Shown: piece after piece, positions 45,453-54,800 of the stretch
Layout of the letters: every line of letters starts with the position of its first letter
Position numbering within the stretch: position 1 is the stretch's first letter
NCBI GenBank assembly: GCA_021775555.1
Contig: JAJFHP010000065.1
Span: 62,001 to 126,000 of the forward strand
DNA length: 64,000 nt
Direction: 5' to 3'
Source: Hyphomicrobiales bacterium
GTDB taxonomy: Bacteria; Pseudomonadota; Alphaproteobacteria; Rhizobiales; Methyloligellaceae
Position numbers and translations under genes: made by a program
The notes under the pieces: model-generated
Told to the model about the DNA's origin: nothing
The model's input: the letters and a program-made list of their open reading frames with translations, nothing else
Database searches by the model: none

Positions 45453-47171
45453 ATGAAAAAACCTTCGAAAAAATCCCCAAAACCATCAACAGCCCAGCAT
45501 GCGAAATATCCATGGATAAAGAGTTATCCAGCAGACGTTGTGTGGAATACCCGGTTCAAACCCGAATCACTTGGCGCTGTCCTGGAGCGCTCAGTGGACC
45601 GTTTTGGGGGCAAAACCTGTACAAATTTCCTAGGCAGGAAAACGAGTTACGCAGAAATAGGCACTTTGGTAGACCGCGCTGCAAAGGGGCTGCAAACGCT
45701 CGGTGTCGGCAAAGGAACCAAGGTGGGACTGCTGCTGCCGAACTGCCCCGCATTCGTTATTTTCTATTTTGGCATACTCAAGACGGGCGCCACGGTCGTG
45801 AACTGCAATCCGCTCTATACAACACAGGAGCTTGATCATCAGATCGCAGATAGCGAGACGGAATTTCTCGTCACGCTTGATCTCTCGGTCCTGTTCGAGA
45901 AAGCGGAAGCCCTTCTGACACGTGGCAACCTCAAAAAAGCGATCATTTGCCCGTTCGCGGAGATGCTGCCGCCACTCAAGGCTTTTCTGTTCCGACTACT
46001 AAAGTCGAAGACGCTCGCCGACACAAAACGCACCAAAAATCCCTCACGAATCGTTTTTCAGTCCGATGTGCTCGACAATGACGGGGCATTCACGCCGGTA
46101 AAAATTGCGCCGAATCGCGATATCGCCGTGCTGCAATATACCGGCGGCACAACCGGCACCCCCAAAGGGGCCATGCTCACTCACGCCAATCTCACAATCA
46201 ATATTCAGCAGGTCGATGCATGGGCGACAAATCTTGGCGATGAAGAAACGATCCTGGGTGTCTTGCCGCTGTTTCATATCTTTGCCATGACGACGGTGCT
46301 CAATTTCGGGATCCTGCGCGGGTATGAGATGGTGCTGATGCCGAAATTCGACATGGATGATACGCTCAAACTGATCGGCAAAACAAAACCGACCATCTTT
46401 CCCGGCGTGCCGACCATCTATAATGCGATCCTTCACCATCCCAAGGTCCGAACGATTGATTTGTCATCGCTGAAATTCTGCATCTCCGGCGGCGCGGCGT
46501 TGCCAATCGAAGTGAAACGCAGGTTTGAAAAAATTGCGACATGCGCCCTGGTGGAAGGTTATGGCCTGAGCGAAACCTCCCCTGTCGCCACATGCAACCC
46601 GGTTGAAAACCCAAAAGCTGAAGGGTCAATCGGGCTGCCTTTTCCCGCAACGCTGATCTCCATCCGTGCCATTGACAAGCCTTCGAAAGAAATGCCCCTC
46701 GGAGAAAATGGAGAAATCTGCATCGCCGGCCCGCAGGTCATGCCTGGTTATTGGAAGAAACCCAAGGAAACCAAAGACACGTTTACGGGTGCATTTTTCC
46801 GCACCGGCGATGTCGGGCATATGGATGAGAAGGGATATATCTTCATCGTCGACCGCCTCAAGGACATGATCAATGCATCCGGCTTCAAGATCTATCCACG
46901 CCGGATCGAAGAAGCCATTTATGAACATGAGGCCGTCGAGGAAGTGACGGTTATTGGGGTGGAAGATGAGTATCGCGGGGAAGCCCCTGCCGCCTATATC
47001 AAATTGCGCAAAGGCTATAGCGCGGACAAAGAAGACATCCTGGCCTTTCTGAAGCCGAAGATTTCAATAATCGAAATGCCCCGCGATGTTGAATTCCGCG
47101 ACGAGTTGCCGAAAACCATGATCGGCAAATTGTCGAAAAAAGAACTGCGCGAAGAACGCGGCGGGGAGTGA
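45453..47171 (+). CDS. fadD: long-chain acyl-CoA ligase (FadD-like)
   Basis: A 572-residue AMP-forming ligase. It has the phosphate loop YTGGTTGTPKGAML, the GYGLSETSPV motif, the GRTGD-like FRTGDVGHMDEKGY segment and DRLKDMINASGFKIYP; the C-terminal lysine is in KTMIGKLSKKEL. It activates fatty or related acids as CoA thioesters. The beta-oxidation operon lies 2.5 kb downstream, and the polyketide/ketosynthase group lies just upstream, so it might feed either. The substrate is not decided by sequence. Confidence 0.92.
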   Translation: MKKPSKKSPKPSTAQHAKYPWIKSYPADVVWNTRFKPESLGAVLERSVDRFGGKTCTNFLGRKTSYAEIGTLVDRAAKGLQTLGVGKGTKVGLLLPNCPAFVIFYFGILKTGATVVNCNPLYTTQELDHQIADSETEFLVTLDLSVLFEKAEALLTRGNLKKAIICPFAEMLPPLKAFLFRLLKSKTLADTKRTKNPSRIVFQSDVLDNDGAFTPVKIAPNRDIAVLQYTGGTTGTPKGAMLTHANLTINIQQVDAWATNLGDEETILGVLPLFHIFAMTTVLNFGILRGYEMVLMPKFDMDDTLKLIGKTKPTIFPGVPTIYNAILHHPKVRTIDLSSLKFCISGGAALPIEVKRRFEKIATCALVEGYGLSETSPVATCNPVENPKAEGSIGLPFPATLISIRAIDKPSKEMPLGENGEICIAGPQVMPGYWKKPKETKDTFTGAFFRTGDVGHMDEKGYIFIVDRLKDMINASGFKIYPRRIEEAIYEHEAVEEVTVIGVEDEYRGEAPAAYIKLRKGYSADKEDILAFLKPKISIIEMPRDVEFRDELPKTMIGKLSKKELREERGGE

Positions 47172-47237
47172 CAGGGCTTTAAGCCAGTTGCGGGAGTATG
47201 TGCTGAGCTGAAATGCAGACTCGCGCAAATAACGCCC

Positions 47238-48251
47238 CTAGTGCCGGCGAATGAGGCAATCCGCACCAACGGACTTAAGCTTCCTGCAGAAACTGTCGGC
47301 AGCACTTTGCTGTGCCATGGGCCCAACACCCACGCGATACCAAATGCCCCGCTGGCCAAGGTCTGCTTTGAGTATTTGTGGCGGTATTTTTCCGAGCAGC
47401 CGGGGATACCGCTGTTGCAGGTCGTTATAGGCTTGCAGCGCTTCATTTTGGCTCTGCCTCGCCGCCACCTGAACAAGATAACCACCTTGTGCCGGACGGA
47501 TCGCAGGCCTTGGCAATGCCGCAGTCACATCCGCCGGCGGAGGCTGTGTGGCCGGGGCCGGAGGCAGTGGTGCGCGCGCTTGTGGCGGCTGTGAGGGATA
47601 GGGAATCTGCGGCTGTACGGGAGGCGAAACAGCCATAGGTGGCGGAACAGCTGCTGGAGGTGCAACCCGTGGACGTGCTGCGCGAGGTGCCGGAGGCGGC
47701 ATGGGGGCAGGCGCTGGCGCGGCTTTCCTTTTGACAATCTGAACTGGTGCCTTGGGCTTCACTGGTTGGGAGCGCGTCCAGTATTTGGTACGGCAGGGCC
47801 AGCCACTCGACAGGCAGCCTTTGATCTCGACCTTGTCCTTGCCCACCTTGAGATGTTTCAGATAGTAAACCTTGCCAACTTCAGGATCATATATCTGGCC
47901 TTGCCATGTATTTGGCCCAATTTTTTTTGTGCCGATCAGGACATCGACGCCAACCACTTGCCGTTTCCGCAGTTTGGGGTCCGGATTGAGAATATCGCGC
48001 CAGGGCTTGCCCTTCTCGTCCACAGGGTCCTTCAGCCAGACGAGTTCGCTGCACAGGCTGTTGTCGCCGCACTCACGAAGCTGGATCTTGCCCTTGCGGT
48101 CGGTATTCAACCAGGTGCCGAGTTCCTTGCTCGCCAGAGCAGGTGCACTTATGCAGAAACAGATAATTGCGAACGCTGCCAGGGTTTGCAGGCATGAATG
48201 GAAAATCCATGCAACAAACCTGTCCACCATCTGAAACGTCTTTCCGTACAC
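47238..48251 (-). CDS. DUF2147-SPOR fusion protein, exported
   Basis: A 337-residue protein with GTG start (AAGGA eight bases upstream), a signal peptide ending APALA, a DUF2147 domain (about residues 40-160: LGTWLNTDRKGKIQLREC, DPEVGKVYYLKHL), a long Pro/Ala-rich linker (about 165-250) and a C-terminal SPOR domain (YLVQVAARQSQNEAL through LKSVGADCLI). SPOR domains bind denuded septal glycan, so the protein is probably periplasmic and may localise to division sites. DUF2147 function is unknown. An ATG at 48230 is an alternative start. Confidence 0.85.
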   Translation of the reverse strand: MYGKTFQMVDRFVAWIFHSCLQTLAAFAIICFCISAPALASKELGTWLNTDRKGKIQLRECGDNSLCSELVWLKDPVDEKGKPWRDILNPDPKLRKRQVVGVDVLIGTKKIGPNTWQGQIYDPEVGKVYYLKHLKVGKDKVEIKGCLSSGWPCRTKYWTRSQPVKPKAPVQIVKRKAAPAPAPMPPPAPRAARPRVAPPAAVPPPMAVSPPVQPQIPYPSQPPQARAPLPPAPATQPPPADVTAALPRPAIRPAQGGYLVQVAARQSQNEALQAYNDLQQRYPRLLGKIPPQILKADLGQRGIWYRVGVGPMAQQSAADSFCRKLKSVGADCLIRRH

Positions 48252-48288
48252 GACACAGTTCCTTCCAGGCGATTATACAGAAATGCAG

Positions 48289-49674
48289 CTATTTGCTGCC
48301 GTCACCGTCCTTGATATCCGCCAATTGAGACGAATCAGACGATTGTGTCTTCAAATCTGTTGAGCCAGCCTTAACGTGCATTGATTTATTTCCTGCACTT
48401 TCCAAAATCGCGGCAACTCCCATACCTCCTGCGGTACATACAGATATAAGGCCCTTGGTCTTTGTTTTCGAGGCCAGTTGTTTTGCAAGCGACGCCACTA
48501 TTCTAGCGCCAGTCGCGGCAAAAGGATGGCCAAACGCGATGGAAGATCCTTTTACATTCAATTTTTCACGGTCTATAACGCCGAGGGGTTCGCTCCTGCC
48601 CAGCACACGCTGGCAATAATCACGGGATTCCCACGCTTTCAGAGTGCACAGCACCTGCGCTGCAAATGCTTCGTGAATCTCGTAAAAATCGAAATCCTGG
48701 AGCTTGAGCTCCGCTCGTTCCAGCATTTTCGAGACCGCCACGGTCGGCGCCATCAACAATCCCTCACCCGCCACATAGTCAATTGCCGAGGTTTGCGCGT
48801 CCCTCAAGTAAGCCAAAACCGGCAATCCCCGGGCTTCGGCCCATTCTTCTGACCCCAGCAAAACCGCCGACGCGCCATCAGTGAGCGGTGTTGAGTTGGC
48901 AGCCGTTAAAGTGCCTCGTTTTGAGCGCTCAAATGCGGGCTTGAGCTCTGCCATGGACTCCAGATCAATATCTGCACGCAGATTGTTGTCGCGGAAGACA
49001 CCGGCGCAAGGCACCAGCAGATCGTCCAGAAAGCCCTCATCATAGGCGGCAGCCGTGTTTTTATGGCTGTTAAAGGCCAGCTTGTCCTGGTCCTCGCGGG
49101 CAATCTGCCACTCCTGGGCCATCAATTCGCAATGCTGGCCCATGGCAAGTCCCGTACGCGGTTCGGCGACGCTGGGCGGTTCAGGAGCCAATTCAACTGG
49201 AGAAAATCCTTTAAATACAGATAGTTTATCCTTCAAGCTGCGTGCACGTGATAGCTTTATGAGGCGCTGGGAAAACTTACGCCGAAAGACTATGGAAGAA
49301 TCGGAAACCGAATCGGAACCACAGGCGATGCCGCATTCGAGCTGGCCAACGGCAATTTTTGCGCCGATGCCCAAAGCCGCCTGGAGGCTCGTGCCGCAGG
49401 CCTGCATCAGCGTGATGCCGGGCGTTGAGGGTGCGAGCTTGGTGCCAATGACCGCCTCGCGCGCCAGATTCCAGTCCTTCGCATGGGTCACAACGGCGCC
49501 ACCGGTTACCTCGTCAATATGGACGCCTTCGAGGTGATAGCGCTCCACCAGACCATTCAGAGCCGTGGTCAGCATCTCCAGGTTGGTCAATTCCGCATAA
49601 GCCCCATATGAGCGGCAGAACGGAATGCGCATACCGCCGATGACCGCCACGCGCCTTAATGTTGTTCTCGCCAT
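48289..49674 (-). CDS. fadI: acetyl-CoA acyltransferase (thiolase, FadI/FadA type)
   Basis: A 461-residue thiolase from the ATG at 49674 (GTG at 49683 is also in frame). The active-site cysteine is C93 in QACGTSLQAA; HEAFAAQ, GHPFAATGAR and the second catalytic cysteine in CTAGGMG are present. It cleaves 3-ketoacyl-CoA in the last step of beta-oxidation. It lies 12 bases after fadJ, completing a fadE-fadJ-fadI operon. The symbol is by analogy. Confidence 0.92.
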   Translation of the reverse strand: MARTTLRRVAVIGGMRIPFCRSYGAYAELTNLEMLTTALNGLVERYHLEGVHIDEVTGGAVVTHAKDWNLAREAVIGTKLAPSTPGITLMQACGTSLQAALGIGAKIAVGQLECGIACGSDSVSDSSIVFRRKFSQRLIKLSRARSLKDKLSVFKGFSPVELAPEPPSVAEPRTGLAMGQHCELMAQEWQIAREDQDKLAFNSHKNTAAAYDEGFLDDLLVPCAGVFRDNNLRADIDLESMAELKPAFERSKRGTLTAANSTPLTDGASAVLLGSEEWAEARGLPVLAYLRDAQTSAIDYVAGEGLLMAPTVAVSKMLERAELKLQDFDFYEIHEAFAAQVLCTLKAWESRDYCQRVLGRSEPLGVIDREKLNVKGSSIAFGHPFAATGARIVASLAKQLASKTKTKGLISVCTAGGMGVAAILESAGNKSMHVKAGSTDLKTQSSDSSQLADIKDGDGSK

Positions 49675-49686
49675 ACCCCGCACCCG

Positions 49687-51678
49687 CTAGACCGCTTTTG
49701 CGGTCTCGCCCTTTTGTTGTTTGCGATAATGCAGCGGCCCGCCACGGAAAGGAGCAAAGCCGGTTCCGAAAATCACACCGGCATCGACGTGATCCGCACT
49801 TTCGACAATTCTTTCCGCCAGGGCGCGTTCACATTCATCGAGCATGGGTTTGACCAGATCACTACCGAGCACTTCCAGGTCATCTTGATCGAATGTGGCC
49901 TGCTGGCGTTTGGGCTTGCCTTTGTCCCAAACGTAAAAGCCCTCGCCTGTCTTTTTACCGAGCTTTCCATTCTTCACCAGGCGATCGAGTTCACTATCCT
50001 CAACCGGACCAATGTTCAATGTTTCCGCCACATGCTTGCAAATATCGAGGCCAACCACGTCCGAGAGTTCAAGCGGCCCCATGGGCATACCGAATTTGAG
50101 CGCCGCCTGGTCGATCTTTTCACGCGGCTCGCCTTCCTGGTAACGGCGCACACCATCGAGCATATAGGGTGCGAGCACGCGGTTGACGAGGAAACCGGGG
50201 CAACTCTTGACGATCAGCGGGAATTTTCTGATTGCGGTGACAAAGGAACATCCCTTGCGCACATCTTCCTCGCGCGTGCCGACGCCCATGATGACCTCGA
50301 CCAGCGGCAGCTGCGGCACGGGATTGAAGAAATGCAGCCCGATCAGCCGGCCCGGATCTTTCAATGGTTTGGCAATATCCTCGATCTGGAGCGATGACGT
50401 GTTGGTGGCAAGAATGGCGCCCGGCTTCATCTTCGCTTCAAGGTCTGCAAAAACTTTCTGCTTGATCTCCAGCTTCTCCACGATTGCTTCGATAATCACA
50501 TCGGCCCGTGAGACATGTTTGCCGTCCTTGTCGGCAATCAGCCGCGCCATGGCCGCATCTACCGCCGGTTTGGTCCGAAGACGCTGCTTGAACAGTTTTT
50601 TTGCACGTGCCAGCGCTTTGTCCAGTTGCTCCTCGCTGAGATCCTGCAAGCTCGCCTGCATCCCGCAGACCACGCACCATGCGGCAATGTCACCGCCCAT
50701 GGTGCCCGCACCCACCACATGGACGCGCTGAGGCTTGAAGGCGTCCTTGGGGACTTCGTTCTTGAGCATTTCTGTCAAACGGAACACACGGCGCAGATTG
50801 CGCGCCGTGTCGCTGGTCATCAGCGGTGCGAAAGCCGTCGTCTCAGCCGGTTTCATGCGCCGCCTGCTGTCCCCGAATTTGGCGAACAGGTCGATCAGCC
50901 TGAAGGGGGCCGGATAATGTTCCTCTCGCACCTTCTCGGCTGTCTTTTTGCGCATTTGCTTGGCCAGAATATCGCGGATTGGCGCCTTGCGCATCAGCTT
51001 TTTCCACCAGGGAGCGCCCTTGGACTTGCGCTTCTGCAGAACGGCCTTGCGCGCCGCCCACCGCAACCGGTGATGGGTTGGCACAAGTTGATCGACAATC
51101 CCCATGGCGCGTGCCGGCCCAGGCCGGACCATGCGGCCCGTCAGCATGATCCCCATGGCGTCCATGGCCCCTGCCAGTTCAATTGAGCGCACGGTGCCGT
51201 TCAGCCCTGGGAATATGCCCAGTTTGACTTCTGGGAAACCGAGCCGTGTACCCTCTTCGCGGGTGGCTATGCGGTAATGACAGGCCATTGCCAGCTCCAG
51301 CCCACCACCCAGGCAAAAACCGTTAATGGCGGCAATAACAGGTACGCGCAAATTCTCGATCCGGTCGAACAGACCGATCGTCGCGTTAAGCGCGTCCTCA
51401 ACATCCTGGTCAGTATCGAAAGTGTCGAACTCACGGATGTCGGCTCCGGCGATAAAATTCTCCTTGCCTGAAATAAGGATGAGACCACGCACCTCGCCCT
51501 TCTCCGCCGCATCCTCAACCTTGGCCACAATGGCGGCCAGTTCTTCCGTGGGCCTGCGTCCAAGCGAATTCATGGACTCGCCCTCACGGTCAAAGATAGC
51601 CCAGGCAATCTCCTCGAAATCAATCTCGAAACGCCAGTCTTTCAGTTTGTCGATATCTGCGGGGATGAGTTCGCTCAT
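49687..51678 (-). CDS. fadJ: fatty-acid oxidation complex alpha subunit (enoyl-CoA hydratase/3-hydroxyacyl-CoA dehydrogenase)
   Basis: A 663-residue two-domain enzyme. The N-terminal crotonase part has GKENFIAGADI and AINGFCLGGGLELAMACHYRIAT. The dehydrogenase part has the NAD-binding VGAGTMGGDIAAW, the IIEAIVEKLEIKQ and NTSSLQIEDI segments, and GLHFFNPVPQLPLVEV with the catalytic His. It performs the middle two steps of beta-oxidation. Its ATG overlaps the fadE stop (ATGA), so translation is coupled. Confidence 0.94.
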   Translation of the reverse strand: MSELIPADIDKLKDWRFEIDFEEIAWAIFDREGESMNSLGRRPTEELAAIVAKVEDAAEKGEVRGLILISGKENFIAGADIREFDTFDTDQDVEDALNATIGLFDRIENLRVPVIAAINGFCLGGGLELAMACHYRIATREEGTRLGFPEVKLGIFPGLNGTVRSIELAGAMDAMGIMLTGRMVRPGPARAMGIVDQLVPTHHRLRWAARKAVLQKRKSKGAPWWKKLMRKAPIRDILAKQMRKKTAEKVREEHYPAPFRLIDLFAKFGDSRRRMKPAETTAFAPLMTSDTARNLRRVFRLTEMLKNEVPKDAFKPQRVHVVGAGTMGGDIAAWCVVCGMQASLQDLSEEQLDKALARAKKLFKQRLRTKPAVDAAMARLIADKDGKHVSRADVIIEAIVEKLEIKQKVFADLEAKMKPGAILATNTSSLQIEDIAKPLKDPGRLIGLHFFNPVPQLPLVEVIMGVGTREEDVRKGCSFVTAIRKFPLIVKSCPGFLVNRVLAPYMLDGVRRYQEGEPREKIDQAALKFGMPMGPLELSDVVGLDICKHVAETLNIGPVEDSELDRLVKNGKLGKKTGEGFYVWDKGKPKRQQATFDQDDLEVLGSDLVKPMLDECERALAERIVESADHVDAGVIFGTGFAPFRGGPLHYRKQQKGETAKAV

Positions 51679-54161
51679 TCGGCTGCCAGGCTCTCGCTAT
51701 CGGATTTCTTTAAATGTGGAGTAACTTCTGCCGGGTCAAAATGATCGACGGCAATGACCCGCGCCACGAGCCCTTCAAGCTCTTTGAGCGCTTTTGCCTC
51801 TGCGCTCGAAATTACGTTCTGTTTTTCCGCGTCGGAAATCCAGTCATTCATGTGCGTCCGCTTGACTATACCCTTACGAACCGCTTTTTCGAGTTTCTTG
51901 TCTGCATCTTGGGCTTCCATCACCTTGGCCAGGGTATGCTCCAGAAGGCCCTGTAAATCAGCAGGATCGTCGGTAATGAAAATGTCACGGGTAAGGCGGT
52001 CACGCACCTCTCCGGGCTGCAATACTGCGCGCACAATCTCCTTGCCAAGGCGATCTGATGCCGGCCGCTTGCGTGCCCCCAGCGGGAAAACCAACGGGCG
52101 CAGGATGACCCTGACAGGTGCGATCGGAAAATTGTCGATCACGCCCTTGAGCGCCTGCTGAAAGTTGTACAGGCAGTTTACAGCGCAATAGTCGACGATT
52201 TTCAGATCGGAGGCAGGTTGTCCATCATCCTCGAAACGCTTCAGTATACAGGATAGAAGGTAGAGTTCGCTAAGCGCATCGGCCAGTCTGCCAGTGATCT
52301 TCTGCTTTACCTTGAGACCACCGCCAAGGCTCGCCACGGTCAAATCTGCCACAAGCGCAAAATTGCGTGCCGAGCGGGCAAGCTGCTTGTACCAGCGCTT
52401 GGTTGCACGGGCGTGAGAGGGTGCTCCGGCAAAATGTCCGCCGGTCATATTGTGGTACAGGGCACCGAAAATATTCGCCGTGGCAAAGGACACATGGCCG
52501 CAAAAAGCGTCTTCGAAGTCGGCCAGGCCGCGGTCCCTGTCATCGTTCTGAAGAGCTTCAACTTCTTTGTAGAGCCATGGATGGCTTCTCAACGCCCCTT
52601 GCGCAAAGGTGATGAGCGTGCGGGTCAGGATATTGGCACCTTCCACCGTGATGGCGACAGGCATCGCCTGATAGGCACTTTGAAGATAGTTTGATGGCCC
52701 GTCGCAAATCGCCCGTCCGCCATGAATGTCAAAAGCATCATTCACTGCACGTCGCATGCGCTCAGTGGTCTGGTATTTCAGCAAGGCTGAAATTACCGAT
52801 GGCTTCTCACCAGCCGATACCATCGATGCCGTGACAGAGCGTCCCGCCTCGCAGACATAAGCCGTTTCCACGAGCCGGGCGAGCGGCTCCTCTATGCCTT
52901 CCATAAAGGCGATGGGCAAACCAAACTGCTTGCGGATACGGGCATAGGCTGTGGAGTTGCGCAGCAGTGCCTTGGCCGCCGATGTGCTCGTCGCAGGCAG
53001 CGATATGGCACGCCCTTCGGCCAAACACTCCATCAACATACGCCAGCCCTGCCCCACGCCCGAGACGCCACCAACCACCCATTCCATGGGCACGAAGACA
53101 TCCCTGCCCTGGGTTGGGCCATTGGGGAACGCAACACCGCCTGGCAAATGCCGTCGGCCGATTTCAACACCTTTATGAGCAGTTGGGATGAGGGCGACCG
53201 TGATGCCGATGTCCTCACCCTTCTCAAGCAGCCCGTCCGGGTCAGTGAGATGGAAGGCGAGACCCAGCAGAGTGGCTTTAGGGGCTAGCGTAATATAACG
53301 CTTGTCCCAGGTGAGCCGGATACCAAGCGTTTCCCTGCCCTCAAATGTTTCCTTGCAGACGACACCGATATCTCGCATGGCAGCGGCATCGGAGCCAGAG
53401 GTCGGCCCCGTCAGGGCGAAACACGGGATTTCCTTGCCCTGGGCCAGCCGTTCCAGATATTTCGATTTCTGTTCATCGGTGCCGTAACGCTCGATCAACT
53501 CGCCAGGGCCAAGAGAGTTTGGCACCATGACTACAACCGCCGCATCCGGGCAGCGCGTGGCAATTTTGCCAATTATCAGCGATTGCGCCTGAGGGGAAAA
53601 TCCAAGACCGCCATGGTCTTTGGAGATGAGCATGCCGAGAAAGCCATGACCGGTGATAAACGTCCAAACATCCTCGGGAATATCACGCCGTGTATGGCGG
53701 ATATCCCAGTCATCCAGCATACGGCAAAGTTCATCCGTCGGCCCGTCGAGAAAAGCGCGTTCCTCGGAACTCAGGGACATGGGCGACACATCGCGCAGCC
53801 GCGCCCAGTCAGGATTGCCAGAAAACAATTCGGCATCCCAGCCGATGGTGCCGGCCTCAAGCGCTTCGCGCTCGGTGTCGGAGACGCGCGGCATGATCTT
53901 TTTCAGAGCATTGTAAGCCGGCGTGATTATGAGGCGCTGTCGCACGCCTGTTAGCGAGAGCAACGCCAGGATGGCCGCAAGCCCCCATCCGGCCCAGGCA
54001 CCGCTTGAGAATTGCAAAATCGGCTCGTAAAAGGGCAGTCCATATTGCGCAATCAGCGTGAGCGCAGCAACGGATGCCGCCCATTTGAATAAGGGTGCCT
54101 CGCTCAAGGCCAGGATGACCAGGGCGGCAAAGCAAATTAGAAGGAATATGAGCGCCGACAT
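51675..54161 (-). CDS. fadE: acyl-CoA dehydrogenase, FadE type
   Basis: An 828-residue protein from the ATG at 54161 with AGGAGA upstream; the frame extends 72 bases further. Two hydrophobic N-terminal segments (about residues 1-60) anchor it at the membrane, as in E. coli FadE. The flavoenzyme core has GFSPQAQSL, CFALTGPTSGSDAAA and the RRAVNDAFDIHGGRAICDGPSNYLQSAY region, followed by a DUF1974-type C-terminus. It is the first enzyme of the downstream operon with fadJ and a thiolase. Confidence 0.94.
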   Translation of the reverse strand: MSALIFLLICFAALVILALSEAPLFKWAASVAALTLIAQYGLPFYEPILQFSSGAWAGWGLAAILALLSLTGVRQRLIITPAYNALKKIMPRVSDTEREALEAGTIGWDAELFSGNPDWARLRDVSPMSLSSEERAFLDGPTDELCRMLDDWDIRHTRRDIPEDVWTFITGHGFLGMLISKDHGGLGFSPQAQSLIIGKIATRCPDAAVVVMVPNSLGPGELIERYGTDEQKSKYLERLAQGKEIPCFALTGPTSGSDAAAMRDIGVVCKETFEGRETLGIRLTWDKRYITLAPKATLLGLAFHLTDPDGLLEKGEDIGITVALIPTAHKGVEIGRRHLPGGVAFPNGPTQGRDVFVPMEWVVGGVSGVGQGWRMLMECLAEGRAISLPATSTSAAKALLRNSTAYARIRKQFGLPIAFMEGIEEPLARLVETAYVCEAGRSVTASMVSAGEKPSVISALLKYQTTERMRRAVNDAFDIHGGRAICDGPSNYLQSAYQAMPVAITVEGANILTRTLITFAQGALRSHPWLYKEVEALQNDDRDRGLADFEDAFCGHVSFATANIFGALYHNMTGGHFAGAPSHARATKRWYKQLARSARNFALVADLTVASLGGGLKVKQKITGRLADALSELYLLSCILKRFEDDGQPASDLKIVDYCAVNCLYNFQQALKGVIDNFPIAPVRVILRPLVFPLGARKRPASDRLGKEIVRAVLQPGEVRDRLTRDIFITDDPADLQGLLEHTLAKVMEAQDADKKLEKAVRKGIVKRTHMNDWISDAEKQNVISSAEAKALKELEGLVARVIAVDHFDPAEVTPHLKKSDSESLAAE

Positions 54162-54378
54162 GGCCGCTTGTCTCCTCTTCCGGCGCGCCCCCCGGCACAG
54201 ACCTATTTTTAGCGTCTCCTGCCCACGAATCAACAGGCGTTTCGTCGCTTATACTCGTGGTCATAGATTAATTTCCCGCGAACCGCGATAGTTTGTTCTG
54301 TTCAGCACTGCGTGCAGAATTTCTGGGTTAATCAAATGCTTCAAACAAACGGATTGCTTGTCCTTCCCTTGTGAATTG

Positions 54379-54397
54379 GATATGCGTGGGACATATC
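54379..54397. promoter_or_regulatory. GATATG-N7-CATATC dyad upstream of the CDGSH gene
   Basis: Perfect 6-base arms with a 7-base centre, about 57 bases before the CDGSH start. A loose promoter TTGTGA (54369-54374), 17 bases, CATATC overlaps it. Candidate operator. Confidence 0.35.
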
Positions 54398-54453
54398 GCT
54401 GTTTGCGCCTGAATGGTGCTCGAGCAGCAAACATGAACAAACGGGGAAATTTT

Positions 54454-54696
54454 ATGGCGGACGATCCGATCCCGGCCCAGTTGGGGCCATATGAAATCGA
54501 GGTTGAAGAAGGCAAACGCTATGCCTGGTGCCGCTGCGGGCGCTCAAAAAAACAGCCACTTTGCGATGGATCGCACAAGGACACCGGGTTAGAGCCGATG
54601 GTGTTTACGGCTGTGAAAACCGAGACGCTCTATCTGTGCGGCTGCAAGGATACCGGCGATGAGCCGTTCTGCGATGGCTCACACCTGATGATGTAA
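54454..54696 (+). CDS. CDGSH iron-sulfur domain protein (two CDGSH motifs)
   Basis: An 80-residue protein from the ATG at 54454; an ATG at 54433 would add seven residues. Two complete C-X-C-X8-CDGSH motifs are present: C26, C28, C37, H41 and C62, C64, C73, H77. Each should bind a [2Fe-2S] cluster with three cysteines and one histidine, as in small dual-motif mitoNEET relatives. The function in bacteria is not settled. It stands alone between fadE (divergent) and livH. Confidence 0.92.
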   Translation: MADDPIPAQLGPYEIEVEEGKRYAWCRCGRSKKQPLCDGSHKDTGLEPMVFTAVKTETLYLCGCKDTGDEPFCDGSHLMM

Positions 54697-54800
54697 GGGT
54701 GATGGCGGGAAGAATATTATCGCCACGCCATTGAAGCCATCACATCCATTTGCTGTAGTATGTCGGCCGGAATACAGGCCAGACCGGCACATGGGGGCGG

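Noticed and set aside
50515-51186. Plus-strand 223-codon frame opposite fadJ
   Set aside because: Antisense shadow of a conserved enzyme; no domain.
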